A stretch of DNA of 64,000 bases from Echinococcus granulosus (Eukaryota; Platyhelminthes; Cestoda; Cyclophyllidea; Taeniidae), in contig NW_020170408.1 in assembly GCF_000524195.1 (NCBI RefSeq), positions 451,738 to 515,737 of the forward strand, in the 5' to 3' direction. A program made the position numbers and the translations under genes. Positions 11,501 to 24,200 of the stretch are shown one piece after another (within the stretch, counting starts at the first letter, position 1; every line of letters begins with the position of its first letter). Below the pieces are notes generated by a model. It had not been told where the DNA came from. It was given only the letters and a program-made list of their open reading frames with translations, and made no database searches.

Positions 11501-14500
11501 AAAGATGTTTAAACACCACTTACCTTCTCAGACTAGGGGCCTCCTATGTCTGTTATTCCTTCCCAAAAAGTCAAACAAGCTGTTTACAACACACGATTTA
11601 ATACACCCAGTCATTATAACGTGCGTCACATATATGTGACGATGTTGGTGCAAGTGTTAAATCAAGCGCCGAAACCAAATTCCTGCTTATAAACCCACCT
11701 CTAGACTGAACGGGTGCTATGCCAATCTCTCGGGCGGTACTCAAGGTGAAGCAATGGAGGATATGACTGGTGGTCTGGTAGAATCATTGGACTTGAAAAA
11801 GGTCCCTGGTCCGGAGTTTTACAGTGATGTGCACAAGTATCTTAAGCGGTGCTGTCTAATGGGCTGCTCCATTACCGTGAGTTACTTGCTGTTAATTTCC
11901 TTCATTGGGTTTCAGTTTTTGTTTCCTCATCGAAGACCTAATTCCATCGTACAGATTGGAAAACGCGAAAAAAGTTAAATCCCGGAAGACTGACTAAGCA
12001 TGTGTAGTTGTCCTCGTCTCCACTTTTTCTTTGGCCATAAGAAGTCTTCCATCCACTAGACAGGAAGTATGGTTGCACGACGAATGTACTCTTGCTTTCT
12101 TAGCCTTCTTCCCTTGGATGAGCTACACAAAAGAGGAACTCATTTGAAAAGTAGCTCCTGGGGCTGGACTACTTTTGGGGGTAAAATCATTCCCCTCGCA
12201 GTAGACTCCCTCCTCCCGTGATACTGGGACATGGCATTTTTAGTCACCAACAGCGGGTTTGCATCCCGCTGCCACCAATGTGGAACCCCCAATCACCCCA
12301 AAGTACGTCGTAAGGCATGCTGCCTCAGGGAAAGGGGCTTTATTCTCAATAAACAGACGGTCTGAATGCATGGATACCAAATGGTCTGTGCAGCTGCAGC
12401 TTTATATTTACTTACTGTCTTCTTGACCGTCCGACATTTGTCTTTCAGTCCAAAGAGATTGAGGCCAAACTAAACAACGGTCTGATCGCTGGACATGCCT
12501 ACAGTGTAAATGATTTGGAGGACGTAAGTGGTTGATTATCACTTCCTTTTTCCTTGAAAACCATGTGCGTGCATATATTTTTACCCTGTGTCAACTCTAG
12601 GTGACCTACAAGGGGTCAAAGGTTCACCTTTTACGAGTTCGTAATCCCTGGGGCAATAACTACGAGTGGAAGGGTGATTGGTCGGACAATGCACCCCAGT
12701 GGCGTGATGTGAGTGAAGCCGATAAAACACGTCTGCATCTTCGTTTCGCCGCAGATGGTGAATTCTGGTAGGCCATTGTCTTCTGGTGATTTCGCGACTG
12801 TTTTTTCTTTTATTCATAGAAGAGTTGCAGACACTAGGTTTTAAAATGGAGTTGAAACATCCACTTTTCAACACAATCTTCCTCCTCCCCTCCATTTCCA
12901 CACGTTTCTCAGCGCTTCCACACTCAAAAAACGTGTCAGCTCGGCTTAGTCATATCAGAACAGCTTGCCTGCCTCAGTATCAAGTGAAATCTAACCTTCC
13001 GACCTCCTAAATGCTTAGAATAGATGTGTCATCATGAATTTCTGTGCGCTGGCTTGCTTTTCACCATAGTGATGGACGGAAATTCACTGCTCTCGGAACC
13101 GTTACTAGGATAGCGCTGTACTGCTGATGAACCGGGCATCTCATCAGCGTTATCGTACTCTGTTTTTAGGCCATCCAAAGGCATCCGCAAGAAACTTTAC
13201 GTACCCGTCTGGCGTCTTGATTAGCAGTGTCTAGACTGGCAAACGGTGCTTGTATCAGGTGGTAGTATCAGGTCACACTTCCCGACCATCACCACAGTAA
13301 CAAGGCATTTAGACGTGTAAAAGCCAATCTCTCTTCGATCTGAATGCCCCACTTACAAGCCTTAAAATTCGTGTTTTCATACTCCACTCACTTGAATTTC
13401 TTACCTGCTTTGAAGGATGTCCATGGATGACTTCATGAAGTGTTTCACCAAGCTGGAGGTCTGCCACTTGGGTCATGAGTCTCTTGAGGAAGGCATGACA
13501 GTGAAGGGGAAGAAACGTCTTGAAGAGACCTTCTTCAGCGGTGAATGGGTCAAGAACGTCAATGCGGGCGGCTGTGCCAATTTCCGAGGTTAGCGGCTTA
13601 ACAACCACCTAACAAGTAATTTCTCACCATTTCTTTCGTGGTTTTCACAATTCGCGTCCTTGAACCCGCTAGACACCTACTGGACGAATCCGCAGTACAA
13701 GATTACGGTTACGGATCCAGATCCGACTGATGACCAGGATAAGTCTACTGTTGTTATCGGTTTGATGCAGAAGAACGTGAGGAAGAGGGGAGGTGGCAAT
13801 TTCTTCACCATTGGCTTCTGTGTCTATAAGGTTAGCCATGTCACTAAAAGTATGCGTTTTTTTTTGAGCGTAATGCGGGGGCGTGGAGGATTAAGAAATG
13901 CCCTTCTTTTCTACCCTTTTGGGCAGATCCCATCAAACACGGAGGGTTTGCTAAAACGCGACTTCTTCAACACGAACCGACCAATTAGCATCTCGGAGTT
14001 CACCAACACCCGTGAAGTGGTTGTCAAATTGCGAGTGATGCCTGGTTGCTACCTCATTGTGCCAAGCACTTTTAACCCCAACCAGGAGGCCCAATTCATC
14101 ATTCGTGTCTTCACTGAGACTATAATTAAGGAGTCGTAAGATTCGGGAACATTGAATACCTTCCGATTGTTTATCAGATGAACTTTGATTGTGCTACTGA
14201 CAAATAGGAGTCTTAAATAAGTACTATGTAACCCTCCTATTTTCTTCATTTTAGCGAGTGTGATGACAAAAACAGCTTCAAGGGGTTATCTGAGGTTTGT
14301 TGTGCCCAGATTTTTTTTTCATCAAAATGAAAGTGCGATTTTGCTTTTGATCTACGTTCTAGGAGATGGTCAAAGCCATTAAGGAGGCTGAGAAAACAAA
14401 GGTGAGGCTAGGGGCAAACTATCAGTTAGTTGTGCCGGCTTTTATGCGACCGCCTCGAGTCAATGATGAGGAAATCCCGGAGTTTTTACTTTGTACTTTG

Positions 14501-16249
14501 CGAATTTTTAGAATGAAGACGACTTTGTGGACAGTCTTTTCAACTCGGCCAAGGATCCTGTCACAAATTCCATCAATGCCGAACAGTTGCGTGATATTTT
14601 GAATAAATCCACCATGAAGTGTAAGTGAAACTCCTCTCTGGCTACACTTTTCTGGCTAAAAGAAGATATTCATTTTGTTGCCCTGTTTTTCCCCCTACAT
14701 AGCCTCTTGCACAGATCCCAACGGATTCCAATTGGAGGCTGTTCGTAGTATGCTCGCTTCCATGGATGTATCCTTTTGCTCATAGTTTTATTGTGCATAT
14801 TTGGTCCCCAAACACGTCATATTTTGAGTCGGTGTTATCTAGCCCTAACTCCACGTCTGGTGTAGAACAACATGACAGGCAAAATGGAGTATGATGAGTT
14901 TAAGAGGCTCTGGGAGAATTGTCAGTGCTGGAGGGTGAGTTCGGTAGCTACTGTGATGTGTTTGAACTTAACTGAAGCACAAGAACGAAGTCATATTTGC
15001 GATTTATGCCTCAAGGATGTTTTCGCCCAACGCGACCGCGATGCCAGCAAAACTCTCAATGTCACCGAGCTGCGCGAGGCGCTTATGAGTGCTGGTAAGT
15101 AGTATATTCTCTGCTTTCAAAGGGCAGGAGCGGTAAGGAATTTCATGATAGTAGAAAGGCAGTGAGAACAAAAACCCTTGTACTTAATACCACCTCTGGC
15201 ACTATAAGGAACAGAGGCAATTTTCCAGCATCCTCGTGAAAAACCACCAGCATTTTTGAGTTCTTTTGCTTTTTAACTTTGACCTCTGGCAGGGTGCATT
15301 CTGGTGGTTGGTGTGGGCGCCTTACTTGTTAGTTCGGGTCACCTTAAAACCGTAAACATTCTTTTTTGTTTCTGTATGTCTTCTTTTAACGATGTGAAAT
15401 CCCAATTTATAAACGTCACAAATGTGTGCTACCTCGATTTTCTTACCCAAGTCCCGCCTCCCGTCACAAATGCGTGACACGTGGTCTTTATCACTTGGCT
15501 ATGGTTTTTGGTTTGTACCAAATCGTATCGTAAACAGGCTATCCAGATAGACCAGATACGAGGCTTTCTTGACCTCCCTAGGCAAGGCCTGGCGTCACAT
15601 AAAGACGTAAAGGTATTTACACCTTAAAAACGGCAAAATGCGTGCAGTGTTTTGTGAAGCCCGCTTGACAGAAGTGCGGTTGCAGAATGCCTGCTTTGAT
15701 GCGATGTCACAACAGACAGTAGAAGAGTTTACTTGGTATCTGCGCCTGTGTTTGGTGCCATGAAGCCTTCGCCTCTTGACTTGTATGACAAGTATAGTTG
15801 TCTAAAAAGGTAGATACACTTGTGCCGCAGCTCTGTCAAAAATTCGATCACAGTATTTTTTTTTTTTGATGGATTGGACAAAGTATTTAAATACGCAATT
15901 TGTCCCCCTTAGAACAAAATGATGTGCTTTTCAAAATTCCTCCTTTCAGGTTTTCACCTCTCCGGTCTTGTCTTTACCGTGGTGGTTCAACGCTTCGTCA
16001 CGCAGAAGTTGAATGCGGTGACGTTTGAGGACTGGCTTATCTGCTGTGTCCGTTTGAAAAACAGCTTTGAGACTATGAAGGCGCAGTTCAAGACCAATGA
16101 CGGCAACCTCATGTTCACCGAAGATGATGTAAGTGCTCTCCTCCTCCTCAAAAGACGCTTTTGCCTACTTTTGCAAGCTTAAACAGATAACCACCAATTT
16201 TTCCTAATTTTATTTAATTTAGTTCCTTCGGTTGACAATAAACCAGTAA
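8552..16249 (+). CDS. CAPN: Classical calpain, Ca2+-dependent cysteine protease, 20 exons
   Basis: Intracellular papain-like protease that makes limited cuts in target proteins when Ca2+ rises. Exons: 8552-8566, 9382-9493, 10190-10278, 10364-10519, 10597-10666, 11019-11280, 11705-11876, 12449-12523, 12601-12767, 13416-13588, 13673-13830, 13927-14135, 14255-14294, 14363-14401, 14512-14620, 14703-14767, 14866-14934, 15016-15094, 15950-16128, 16223-16249. They sum to 755 codons with all phases consistent. The CysPc domain carries the full triad: Cys150 in GQLGDCWLLA (split across exons 5/6), His308 in GHAYSVND and Asn332 in VRNPWG. A C2-like domain follows (DTYWTNPQYKI to EAQFIIRVF), then a penta-EF-hand region with two canonical loops (DNNMTGKMEYDE, residues 637-648; DRDASKTLNVTE, residues 667-678). 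The start is a five-codon first exon, MPVKI, spliced in phase to VYDPDDSAG. The N-terminal pro-region is about 35 residues longer than in vertebrate calpain-1. Nothing suggests inactivation. Confidence 0.97.
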
Positions 16250-18222
16250 TCGCAGGTCGCAGGCAGAAAGCCGGAACTGGACTGAACACGAATGCAGCTT
16301 GCGTTTCACTTTAACTGTCTCCCCTTCACCTCTTCCTCCTATACATTTCCATTTTACTTTATTATTTGGAATTCAATCTACTTTTTTCATAAGCATCAAT
16401 TTTGAAAGATAAAGTACAATAAAGAGAAGAAGTCTGTTGCAAGACGACGCACTTAGCGCTTCTGCATGGAGCGGTAAGTGGGTCTGGATGAAGGTGAGTC
16501 AGGGCTGTCTTGCGTGGGAACGCGTACTCGAGTTGGGTTGTTGGTGCGTGAGGTGGCGCCGCTGTGCAACTTCTTGGGGCAACGCTCTCGTGGTTTGGCA
16601 TGTGAAAAATATGAAAGTGTGACAATTGGTGTGGGGGCGGCTCGCGTTATGCCGACAGTGTGAGGTAGGAGAGGGCGCATGAACACAGTCGGGGATTCAC
16701 GGGGACTATGATTTTAGCGCTAGCCGTTTCGATAATTGTGTGTTCGTATTTCTTAAAAAAAAGTGGGAGTGTCACTTTCCATGGTTTTTAGGGAACACAG
16801 TGAAGGAGAATAAGGTGATGATTACGGCAGGACACGAATAAAAAAGCAGAAGGATGTAAGCCAAGAATTGATTTATATTCAAAATGTTCTATTTCGACCA
16901 CGTACAAAATAGGAGCGAATTACAAGGAAGGGTGCAAATTGGGTAATATTTACCGTAATATTGATAAATGATTAAAATCAAGATAGGACGAAAATACTAG
17001 AGCCAAATTATCAGATTTAGGAATCATCTTGCCCATCTGGGGCTCCAAAATTTTAAATATTAGAGTTAAAAGGGCCTAAAATTGAAGATCTACTAAAGCA
17101 CTGGATTTTATTCAAGTTCAATTAATTTACTAGGATTAATTTTTTACAATGTATCCGCATAGCATATTGCATCGACAAGGGAATTTACCCAAATATTCAG
17201 TGTAGAAAAAATCAATATTTTGTTCTGAATGGAAATGATAATTATTTAAGATGGCCAAAGTTTTAAAATATGCTTTTAACCTTGATTTGTTTTGACGCAC
17301 GGATGTTTGATATTGACTGAGTCTCCGATACATTAAATAACCCCAGGACTATAGCAGTGTCTTTGTGGTATGCTCAAATATTTAATTCTTGTAAAATGAT
17401 GTCTCTCATTCATAAAGCTTTGAGACCTGATAATTGTTAGAACTATTTAAAGTATTCCAGGCTTTACTGTCTTCCGTCACTACATACCCTACTTTATTGT
17501 TTCTTTCTCGAAATGACCACCATAAGCTACAGTTCTCTCAGCTTCTTTCTGCCTGTATATGCATTTTAGAATTAAGAAATCGACTTTAATGGTATTCGTA
17601 CCTTTTTTTGGCTATACTACCTGAATTTCACCAGTCTCAAACTTTATTTACTTTTTTATTACTTACTATTGTTTAATAAGGAAAATTTCCCTTGCAATAT
17701 TCATATAACGACTTTAAAGTGTTTGAAATTACTGCTAAGATCAAAGAAAGATATTCTTGATTGTTCACTAAAGTCTTTTTATTTGTCATGGCTTAGGCTG
17801 GACTGAGTTTTCTGGATTTTTCAAAGAAGTTGAGACAAGCACTTTATCAATGTTGGAGATTTCTAAAATAAACAAAGCAGAATATGGTCTGCTGAGTCGA
17901 GTTCACCCTACTAAAGCCTTTGTTTTCCCACCTTTGACTAGAGTATCTAACAAACTTTCCTTTTTACGCTCGGAACTTTTCTTAAAAACAAATAAACCAC
18001 CTTTCATCTGACTTTATTAGATCAATTCATACAGTGAACTGCAGCGGCTATCCTTTCAATTTCACGAAATCGCCATATTATCTTCAGTTGATAATTAAAT
18101 TCTATTTGTACAATAAACCCAATGGAACATTGTTTTACTCACTCTGGGATTCAAGGGGGGAAATCTTGTTTGTAAAATGAATATTTAATAGCTGTTTTTC
18201 TTTTAGATTATGTCGCTTTTCC
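16250..18222. other. Intergenic region between calpain and the semaphorin gene
   Basis: The first part holds the calpain 3' UTR. The remainder is strongly AT-rich with frequent stops in all frames. The overlapping open frames near 16360-16690 lie on both strands and resemble no family. The last 20 bases hold a strong splice acceptor and an upstream ATG, described separately. Confidence 0.6.
16418..16423 (+). terminator. Candidate polyadenylation signal for calpain
   Basis: AATAAA lies about 170 bases after the calpain stop codon in an AT-rich stretch, the first canonical hexamer beyond the coding end (another AATAAA-like run overlaps the last codons). Read directly; use of this site is inferred. 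Confidence 0.5.
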
Positions 18223-18236
18223 ATGGCCCCGATTAA
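18201..18236 (+). promoter_or_regulatory. Splice acceptor plus short upstream ORF overlapping the semaphorin start
   Basis: A pyrimidine run ending in TTTTCTTTTAG (AG at 18205-18206) sits 16 nt before the semaphorin ATG. It is either the end of a 5' UTR intron or a spliced-leader trans-splicing acceptor, which flatworms use. Just after it, an ATG at 18210 opens an eight-codon frame ending with TAA at 18234-18236. This overlaps the main ATG (18223) in the +1 frame and could lower translation of the main frame. Confidence 0.5.
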
Positions 18237-21200
18237 AGCCATTCTGATCTACCGTATAATCTCATGCCTTTGCTTCATAACTTTGGCGATTTCCTGCGTC
18301 AATAGCTTAACAGATTTCAACCTTCTTCGACTTCGTGAACACAGTCTTTGGCTAGCTATAGGGTAAATTCGCTTTTCTCCATCAACCTTAAAATCTCCTC
18401 CACCGAGTAGGAATAAGATATTTGAGTTTAACCTACGCAACACCGCTAGCACTCCAAAGCATATTCTTAACTGGTTCCAACCAGAGCACTGCCCTCGACA
18501 TCGTCTCTCCACCTCCTGCACCGGATTCATCACGCATTCTACCGAAATTGAGGAGGAACTTTTCGAGATCTGTGGCATAATGCACCACAAGGCCTTTTGT
18601 GGTCTCTATACCGCTTCCGCTCAAGGCATGCTCTTGGCAGTTTCAGAAAAACGTCTTGCGGATGAGCTGGTGAATAGGGCTTTTGAACCCTCCCTGCTGC
18701 AGCATTCGGGTAGGCCTTTATTACCTTCCAGGATCTTTGGTTTTGGAAAAGGAAACGAGGAGTGGACTAACCACATATGTGCTTTTGAAGGGTTAATGAA
18801 CCTATGTCGGCGCCCTACTGACATCTATAAAGTTGCATGCCAGCAGTGTGATACTGTTGGCATACGTCATGGTTAAGGACACCTGGAATAGTCTCTGTCA
18901 ATCATTACTTCGTAAGCTGTCAGTGAAATTTAAAGGTCACATTTTAATTTTGACCACCATCCTATAATAAGGCCCTTTGTTTCTATCTTCTTGCCATTAA
19001 AGTGCTTTTAATGTTTTCTAGAGCGTTAAAATCATTGCCAGGGCATGAGGGATAAAATTCTTCTAATCTCAGGCGAGCTTTTTCTCTCCACTGTTCTTGA
19101 GAGCCGGGCGTTAGCTCTATAGGAAACAACTGCTTTCGCTCCAACTCTTCACTGTTTATAACTTTGAATAGAACTGCACGATCGGCTCGATTGAACTATT
19201 TTACTTTCAACCTCTTTCCAATAAATCTGGCTGAAGACACAGGATGATGAGTTAAAGACAATGAATGCCTCCATTATTACTCTTAAGTTCATTTTAAAAG
19301 GCTTTCGTGAAAAAGACTGATGCCTGTGCCGATCGAGTATACCAGCTTGTCGTATGGTGAAAAAAAATTTCCCGGTTCGCACCACTGATTAATAAAAAAA
19401 TATTTTAGTAGTATGCACAATCGATTCCCAATTACTCGACTACCACATATTGGAATGAAAAATAACTTTGCCTATCTCTATTAAGATTTTTCAAATACCT
19501 CGTTTGCAGAGGTGTTCCACTTCACCTCAACGCATCGTTTTTTCTCACCAAAATTGACCCCTCTTAAGGGGGGTCATCGAGGTGTCCCCTGGTTGCAGTA
19601 GCAAGCCCATTTTATTTAAACAATATTTCTTTTGTCAATTAATTAAATCGCCCACAAATTATCCCTGATCTTTTGTTATCCAGCTTTCTTCATGACTCTC
19701 AAACCCTAGGGATAATCAAACAGGAAGTGAGTAGCTTTGCACCAACGGGTGCTCTTGTCACTTTGCTTCCAAGATCTCCGTCCTGTGATTATCAAATGCC
19801 CCGAGACGGTGACAGTCACACATTTGAACCTTAAGAAAGTAGAACCTGAGAAGTAGAGCGGATGAGGTGAAGCAGTATTCCACTTTCTCTCGTCCATAAG
19901 TAAGGTGGACAGGGTATGGAGTCGCCCAATTTACCTGTTAAATCCTTCTAACACCCTTTAATGAGAAAGTTTTCACTATTCCTCAGACTGCATCATGTAG
20001 AGGAGGTAGATCTCGAACATCATTGTTGATGGGCTTTCAGCAAGTAAACAGTCCCCTTTCCCGGCTTGTTCGGTTGAAGGAGTACTCGCCTTAGAAGCCT
20101 TTGGCCGAATAGAGATGACCATTTGGAAATAATCACGTTTGTGGTCGTTTCCTTAGGCTTATAAAATTGGAACCATTTCTCATCACACAAATTCCAAAAG
20201 GACTGCCCGTTTTAGCAGCTCTTGTGCAAGAAGTAAAAATGCAAATTCCTAGTCTTAGAAGTCCAGATTGATGGTATGTGGCATCTATTTGCTTTGCTTT
20301 CATAACATTAAAAGTTGATGTAGGTGTAAAAGAATTACTTGTCATTCGTGTTGGAGATGACAAAGGGGACCTGTCTTTCCTCATCATTAAGAGCAGAGCA
20401 TTTGTTTGAGTGTAGGGCGTCAGTCAATTGAAGGGTTGTCCTCTAGCCTTTGAAATGGCTCTACCTCAGCTTCTAAAACCGACTGGCGGAATTTTTGCTA
20501 TTGGCGAGTGCGACCAAGGACACCATCGCGATGTGTCCACTAAGGAGATGAATGGTTGAGTTCTGGCGATGATTCCATTCCCATGTATTTGCTCTCTTGA
20601 TTGACCACCTTTAAAGCAAGAAATTAGAAGGGAGTTAGCAAGACCTCCAACTGTGGAATATCTTTCCAAGGTCCTGGAGAGGGGAACCTCAAAACAGGCC
20701 TCCCCCAGTGACGAAAAGATGAACAACTCCGTCCTGATAGACTAGCTCATCTTACAACAACTTTATTGCAAGGGGCGCTACGCCAAGAACTGCACCGAAT
20801 CTTTTTTCCTCACTCAAGGTGAACAATCAGATCGAGAGGAGATACGAGAATTTCTTCCGTTTAGTCCCTTTTTTGTTCCTGACAAAGGAGTTATGGTGAT
20901 GTTATCATTTGGATTGCACATATACTCACCTCGAGTCCAAAACTTTTTTCGTCTCTAAATTGTGAGCTAGCAAATGAAGTAGTTGGCCGCAGGCAGACGG
21001 GGAACTTGAAGGAACTTTGTACAGTTTAAGGTCAAAATTCCCCACAAATACTTCATTTTATAAATACAAAGATGTGTGGGTTCTCCTAAGAGGAAGAGGA
21101 GACTGCTGCAATGGTGAGCCGGGATCCTCACCGACGCTTCTCTACGCTCCTTGAACCCTCGAAGACCTTTTGAATGGTTTCCTTTCTGTACTGAGCCTGA

Positions 21201-24200
21201 TGTTTTCTGTCCGTAAACCTGTCCGTTCATGTTGAACTGTTTCATGTTCTAGGTGCTACTAATACCAGGCGTCTGTGTTAAGAGCATATGGAGGAGGCGT
21301 CCTGAGGCACGTCTTTGGCACTCCTTACTGAATGCATTGTCTGTAAAGCTTAGAGGTCACGATTTGACCTAATCAACCGTCCTATATCATAGCTCGCTCT
21401 CTTCCTTCAATTCGAGATGTCACTAAATCTCGCAGGACCTATTTCCACCGATTACTTTGCTTGATGGATTTTTCATTCATTCCTTCTCTCATTCGCCTTT
21501 CCATTTACCTAGAACGTGAGCCCCTACATCTCTACTTCACCTGCCTGCTTGTAGTTCTTCCTCCCTCCTTCCTTTTTTGTCTAGCAAGCAAATTGATGTC
21601 GCTGTACAGCAACCTCCCTTGCATTAGTACAAACACTCGGTATCAAGACAAATCATGTTGTCGTCATTTGGGCACTTTTCTTCACTGATTTAGAAATTCT
21701 CCTCCCTCTACCAGCAAACAATAGGTTTTTTGGTACTGTGTGAAAATGTTAGGTGGGATCGCTTACACAAAATTGTAAGTAAACGTTTTCAAGCGGCTTT
21801 AGATCTATAAGTAGTATATTTTTGTGGCATATAAGACAACGGGTGAGGGGTTGGTCACATACTTTATACCAAAAAAGAAACTTTTTTAAAAGGCTTAACA
21901 TCTGCCGTTTTTATCATCCTGTTTTTAATCAACGTTTCGGTACTCTGTAGAGGGAGTAGCCCTCTAAATTGCGGGTACTGGTGGATGAATGTGTTATTTC
22001 CCACCTTTTCCACTAGAAAAATTGTCCCCTGCCCCNNNNNNNNNNNNNNNNNNNNNNNNNNNNNNNNNNNNNNNNNNNNNNNNNNNNNNNNNNNNNNNNN
22101 NNNNNNNNNNNNNNNNNNNNNNNNNNNNNNNNNNNTGGTGGTGGTAGACCGGCTATACAACGGCGCCTCCCCGTCACCAAATCACATTCCGCTTGAAGTC
22201 TTTTGCCCGAGAAAATAACCTGAGTTCTTGATTTCTGCTTTCGTTTCTCCTTTTAGGTGATGCTATGGTGATTGTAAAGAGAAGGGAAGAGGACGGTCAA
22301 TTGCCACTGTTAATTCTACGTCGGGGCTACAGTCAGAACTCCTCGGCTCTACATCAACCCGGCTTCAATCCCAACTGGTGGAGGGTACAGCTTTTCTCTC
22401 GTAACTTTCAACTACCCAGGAGTCAGAAATTCGATTTAGTACATCAACGCCTTCACAGTCCATATCATTATCTCTTTTTCAACCGTGCCCAGTCATTCCA
22501 CAACCCGCTAGATGACTTTCTTTCACCTCCATGGCGAAAGTATGAGGTGAGTTGGCAAATTTATTGAAGGAATTTGAAAGCAACATCTTTTTGGGCTATT
22601 TAAGCGTAATCTTAGCAATAAATTAGGACATATAAAACAAATAAAAGTGCCACAAGAGAAGCTTATTTTGCAATTATGGCCTCGGAAACCGTCTCTGCTT
22701 GCGTAATCTGAGCAGTCTACCTAGTCTGTGTTAGCTCTGATGCTAGTATTCAACGCTTTTCCAATGACTGCACACCGGATGCTCAATTGATTTGAAGATT
22801 AACGCTTTCGACAACTTTTTTTCCATCTGGTCTCCCTCATAAGGTCTGTAAAAGATAAATGCGGGTCATGCACACAAAGACCCAGGATATCGCCTCGAGG
22901 GTAGACACAGAATACGGCGCCAAATTTAACTAAAGCTCCCCATGTAATAAAGTAATGATTAGGAATATCAAGTGGATGGAAGTATTGATGTGGCTTTTGG
23001 CCTTACTTCTTAATAAACTGCCTCGTTTTAAAGGTCAATCAGATCTTGCTTGTTGGCTTTTAGGGATCGAGTTGAGTCGGGTTTCTTAAAGCCCACGGAA
23101 ACTTCTTGTTGTACTTATTGTCGAGAGGTCGGGAGAATGTGCTGCACCAATAGGTGGCCTCCAACTACTCTGATCCCAAAAATGCTCAAAGATGCGTCAA
23201 GTCTGGGGTAACTCTGTTATGTGTGAAACTGAGTGGTGAACCAATTAAATTGCGACCTTGAAGGCCATAAAGGCCAGGCAAATATATATCAGGTGTCAGA
23301 TATCAACGCTGGGTGACAATAGGCTTCACTAACTATCTTTTTATTGTTCATCTTTTTGTGATTAACAAGTGGATAACAGGGTGAGGGGTGAATTGGTTAC
23401 TACTGCTTTGAGATTACCACTTCGCGGGCACCATTTCACCGCCACAAGATAATACTTTGTGGTTTTGTGCGTGTAGTGGCATGGGGACGCAGTTGTTTAC
23501 TTGTCGAAAGGAACCGAATTACAAAAGGTATTTTGAAGTGGACTATCGAGTCCTCCTCAAAGTTGTAACCAATCGCCTTCTCGCTATATGGTTACCCCTC
23601 ATCCAAGCGCTCTTTCAAGTCGGTCCTAACGAACGCCCTGGATTTAAAATCTACCTCAGAGAAGAATGGACTGATGAATACTTGAAAAATAAAAAAATGA
23701 GAGGTGCATTCAAAAGTAAATTCGCCTACGAGATAGTGATAAAGCCTCAATGATGAGCATCGTAACTGTAATGTGGAAGACACGGTCTTATATCTCCCCG
23801 AGGTTGAAGAGCAAATATCTCTCCATTGCAGGGATACCTTTTTTGGTTGAGCTGCAAAAATTGCGCGTACGGTTCAGTCCCCTTTAATTAAAAGGCAAAA
23901 AAGGAGAGAGAGGGGACTACAAAACCCCTCAGACATTATTTTAATGCAGTCTACCGAAAGACCGAATCAACTTTCAACTCACCCGTGGGATGATAGTGCA
24001 GTGACAGACAAATTGCCTGCAATGCATTATTTGCAAAGTGGAGTAGCCTCGTTTTCTGTCAAACCAGCTCTGTGAGTGCATTAAAAAATGCCTCTAACAG
24101 AGGACTTAAATCCGATGCCGATGTTGACAAAGGGATTCCTGTCGTGTCCATATTCACAGTAAAACACACTCCTCCCTCTCTCACCCTTTCTTTCTCTGTC

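Noticed and set aside
12251..12271. Hairpin CAGCGGG-TTTGCAT-CCCGCTG followed by GCCACC, resembling a tRNA T arm plus CCA end
   Set aside because: The 5-bp stem and 7-nt loop fit, but the invariant loop residues do not, and no D arm, anticodon arm or pairing acceptor stem precedes it. It lies in a calpain intron.
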